Positions 61,897-64,000 of a DNA stretch of 64,000 bases are shown here, one piece after another. The position numbers were made by a program, and so were the translations under genes. Source of the DNA: Onchocerca lupi (lineage: Eukaryota; Nematoda; Chromadorea; Rhabditida; Onchocercidae); contig JAOVVO010000364.1 of the NCBI GenBank assembly GCA_028564675.1, positions 1-64,000 of the forward strand. Direction: 5' to 3'. Position 1 is the first letter of the stretch. Every line of letters starts with the position of its first letter. The notes beneath the pieces are model-generated. The model ran no database searches. It saw only the letters and a program-made list of their open reading frames with translations, and had not been told where the DNA came from.

Positions 61897-64000
61897 AAGC
61901 ATTGTGTTTATTTTGCTGTTAGTGAGATTATCAATGCTATAAATGAAATATGTTCATATTAGATTCTCCAACATTTTTGAACTGCAAAGTTTGTTTATTT
62001 TTCCTGAGCCGGAAAAGAGTTATTTGATTCCGTCTCATTTAAATCGCCACTCTTTACGATTTTCGAATTTTAATTCCTTTAGGTACTCTGGATTTTTGCT
62101 ATCTTTGATCCAAGTCATTCCACTTTTTTCATCATATTCGTATTTTTTTCTCTTTAGCTGCTCGACATAGTGATGGATTTTGGATAGAGATTGGAATTTT
62201 TTGCCGCCCTCGATTCTACTTCCTTAAAAAAAAAAAAAAAAAAAAAGTCTTGAACAAATTAAACTCCACAAAACTAATGTATGGTTACGCTAATCGGTAT
62301 TTTACAACTAATTGATGATTTAATAGCCGAATAAAGTTCTTAAGACATGCGATTAGGATGGGGCGGAATAAATCAGAAAAGTGTAAATAATGATTTTCTT
62401 TCGAATTTCATATATTCCGACCTGCCATCATGCTTTGTGCGCGACATAGGCAGAATTTCATATATTCCGATCTGCTGTTATGTTTTATGTGCGACATCAG
62501 CAGCGGTATTGACCACTACGTCGCTGTCACACACTGAAAATTTTTTGTCCAAATGTATAAAATTAGGTCTTTTCTATATTACGGTACTGATATTTGTATA
62601 TATTGAGTGCTAGTAAATATATATATGTGTTACTATATTTTATTCTGTTAAATGCATTTATATCAGGCAGTGTTCCTTGTAGGAAATAAGAAGACAATAG
62701 TCAGGTACTTTGGAATTCGGGACCGAATTTGATTCAGTGAGTGTAGCTCAAATTAAGTAATGAAGTTTTAAGACTTGTACACCAAGTTTTTTTTAAATTT
62801 CAATCACATTTGAATTTCTCTGTTAAATTGCTAGTCGGAAAATACCTCTACGATTTCAGTACAAGGACACTGCATTGCCTTGACGAGCATTTCAACGAAA
62901 TTCACAGGTGCATGCTCTGTCTTCTCTATCATTCTCTAAAAATTGGTTTTTGAAATTTGGTGTAATAGTTTATTTTACCTTTATTATATATAATTTCTTT
63001 TTAATTTTCGGGAATTTTTCATAATAAATTTAAATTATGGTATCCGATGTTTTGCATATCTTTATTATGGTTATGCTTTTTAAATGATTTCGGTACTATC
63101 TTGTTTTGGAATCGCACAACTTAAATCGTGATATATTCTTTTACTATTACACGAATCATCTTTATTTAAAATTATTGGATGGATTTTTCTGTTACTCGTA
63201 AATTTAATCCTTTTCCGACCTTCAATTCTTTTCATTATATGATTCTCTTGTTTTCTTTCTTTTCATACTGAATTCGTTACTCAAATTGACCCCTGAATTT
63301 CAACCTGCTTCATTTCTCGATATCACCAACGATAGAAGTATCGTTTTACCACATTTACGAATCTCTGCCCGTTCTTCTATCTAGTTACCAGTTGGCAGCA
63401 AGATCTGTTTATCAAGAAATATTTTGATATTTCTGTTGTTTCTTTTTTCTATTTCAGAAAAATGATGAAAGGAATTAGGCTTTCGAGATTTATTTGTTTC
63501 TAATTTTATGTTATTTTTATATGTTATTCTAATTTCTTTATTTTTCGTTTGATGTTACGTGTTAATGGGATTAGAAAAGTGTTGAAGCCATTCATTGTTT
63601 CCTCTTCATAAATATCTGTTTATTCTCATCAAGTTGATTTGGTTTTATTCGAATAAAAATTCGCATAAATTTTGCATATTTCATGAATACAGGGCATAAT
63701 GAATTCAGAAAGACTTTTGGAAAAAGAAATGAAGGATTTTTGATGTGGAAATATTCGGAACACTTGTCATTTTAAGATTAAAATAGATAAATTCCTGTTT
63801 AAAACTCAGCATCTTCAAATGCGTAGTATGTTAATCATGTTGTCTTTAGGTCTTACGCAAAATATGTACAAGCTGCAGGGGATATCTGTAAAGTATCGAG
63901 TATAGATTGGTATTAAGTATCAAATGAACAAATGTCTCATTCAGTTAAATATCAATCAAAGATGTCTCATATTTAACGTCGTCAACTGATATTTATTCAT
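61897..64000. other. 3' flank, no supported gene
   Basis: AT-rich sequence downstream of the gene ending at 61896. It holds a poly-A run near 62226-62246 and the 50-bp tandem duplication listed separately. No coding exon is recognised to the window edge. Confidence 0.45.
62404..62503. repeat. Tandem duplication of a 50-bp unit
   Basis: 62404-62453 and 62454-62503 align end to end without gaps. Both start AATTTCATATATTCCGA and end in a GCGACAT...GCAG motif, with about ten substitutions, nearly all transitions. Because 50 is not a multiple of 3, the frame changes between copies, so it is not a protein repeat. Confidence 0.9.

Overview
The window looks like nuclear DNA of a nematode. It is AT-rich and full of poly-A/poly-T runs. 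Its genes are split by many spliceosomal introns with worm-type TTTTCAG acceptors, and two start codons lie 3 bases after such an acceptor, as trans-spliced worm messages do. The best protein matches are the worm-type PP1 phosphatase GSP-1 and the DREAM-complex subunit LIN-52. A spirurid or filarial worm is a guess that I cannot confirm. All gene models come from manual reading of frames, splice sites and intron phases. Five are phase-consistent from start to stop.

Layout: 1068-7661 (-) is an unrecognised multi-exon gene rich in amphipathic helix, with a cluster of perfect hairpins in and upstream of it. 9.4-11.7 kb holds only weak ORFs. 12303-12731 is a truncated forward Helitron ending 96 bases before lin-52 (12828-14004, +). 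15.4-17.7 kb is a decayed Helitron Rep/helicase on the minus strand, and a second Helitron 3' end lies at 18223-18438. 19726-23383 (-) encodes a 540-residue BTB-BACK protein with a cysteine-rich tail. 28461-37244 (+) encodes a secreted protein of about 977 residues: Cys-rich modules, a thyroglobulin type-1 domain, a WAP domain, about six TIL inhibitor modules and a C-terminal Cu/Zn-SOD-like domain that has lost key metal ligands. 38184-43292 (+) encodes a 460-residue SLC46-like transporter. 45189-49161 (-) is the PP1 catalytic subunit gsp-1, followed by a possible small gene at 44589-45093 (-). After 8.3 kb with repeats but no recognised gene, 57446-61896 (+) encodes a 401-residue protein carrying both a SILK and an RVxF motif, the two classical PP1 docking sites. 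The rest, to 64000, holds no gene I can support.

Possible links between genes: the last protein could be a regulator of the phosphatase encoded 8.3 kb away and divergently. LIN-52 keeps the LxCxE and SP motifs expected for contact with a pocket protein. The TIL/SOD-like protein is most likely an extracellular protease inhibitor. These roles are inferred from motifs only.
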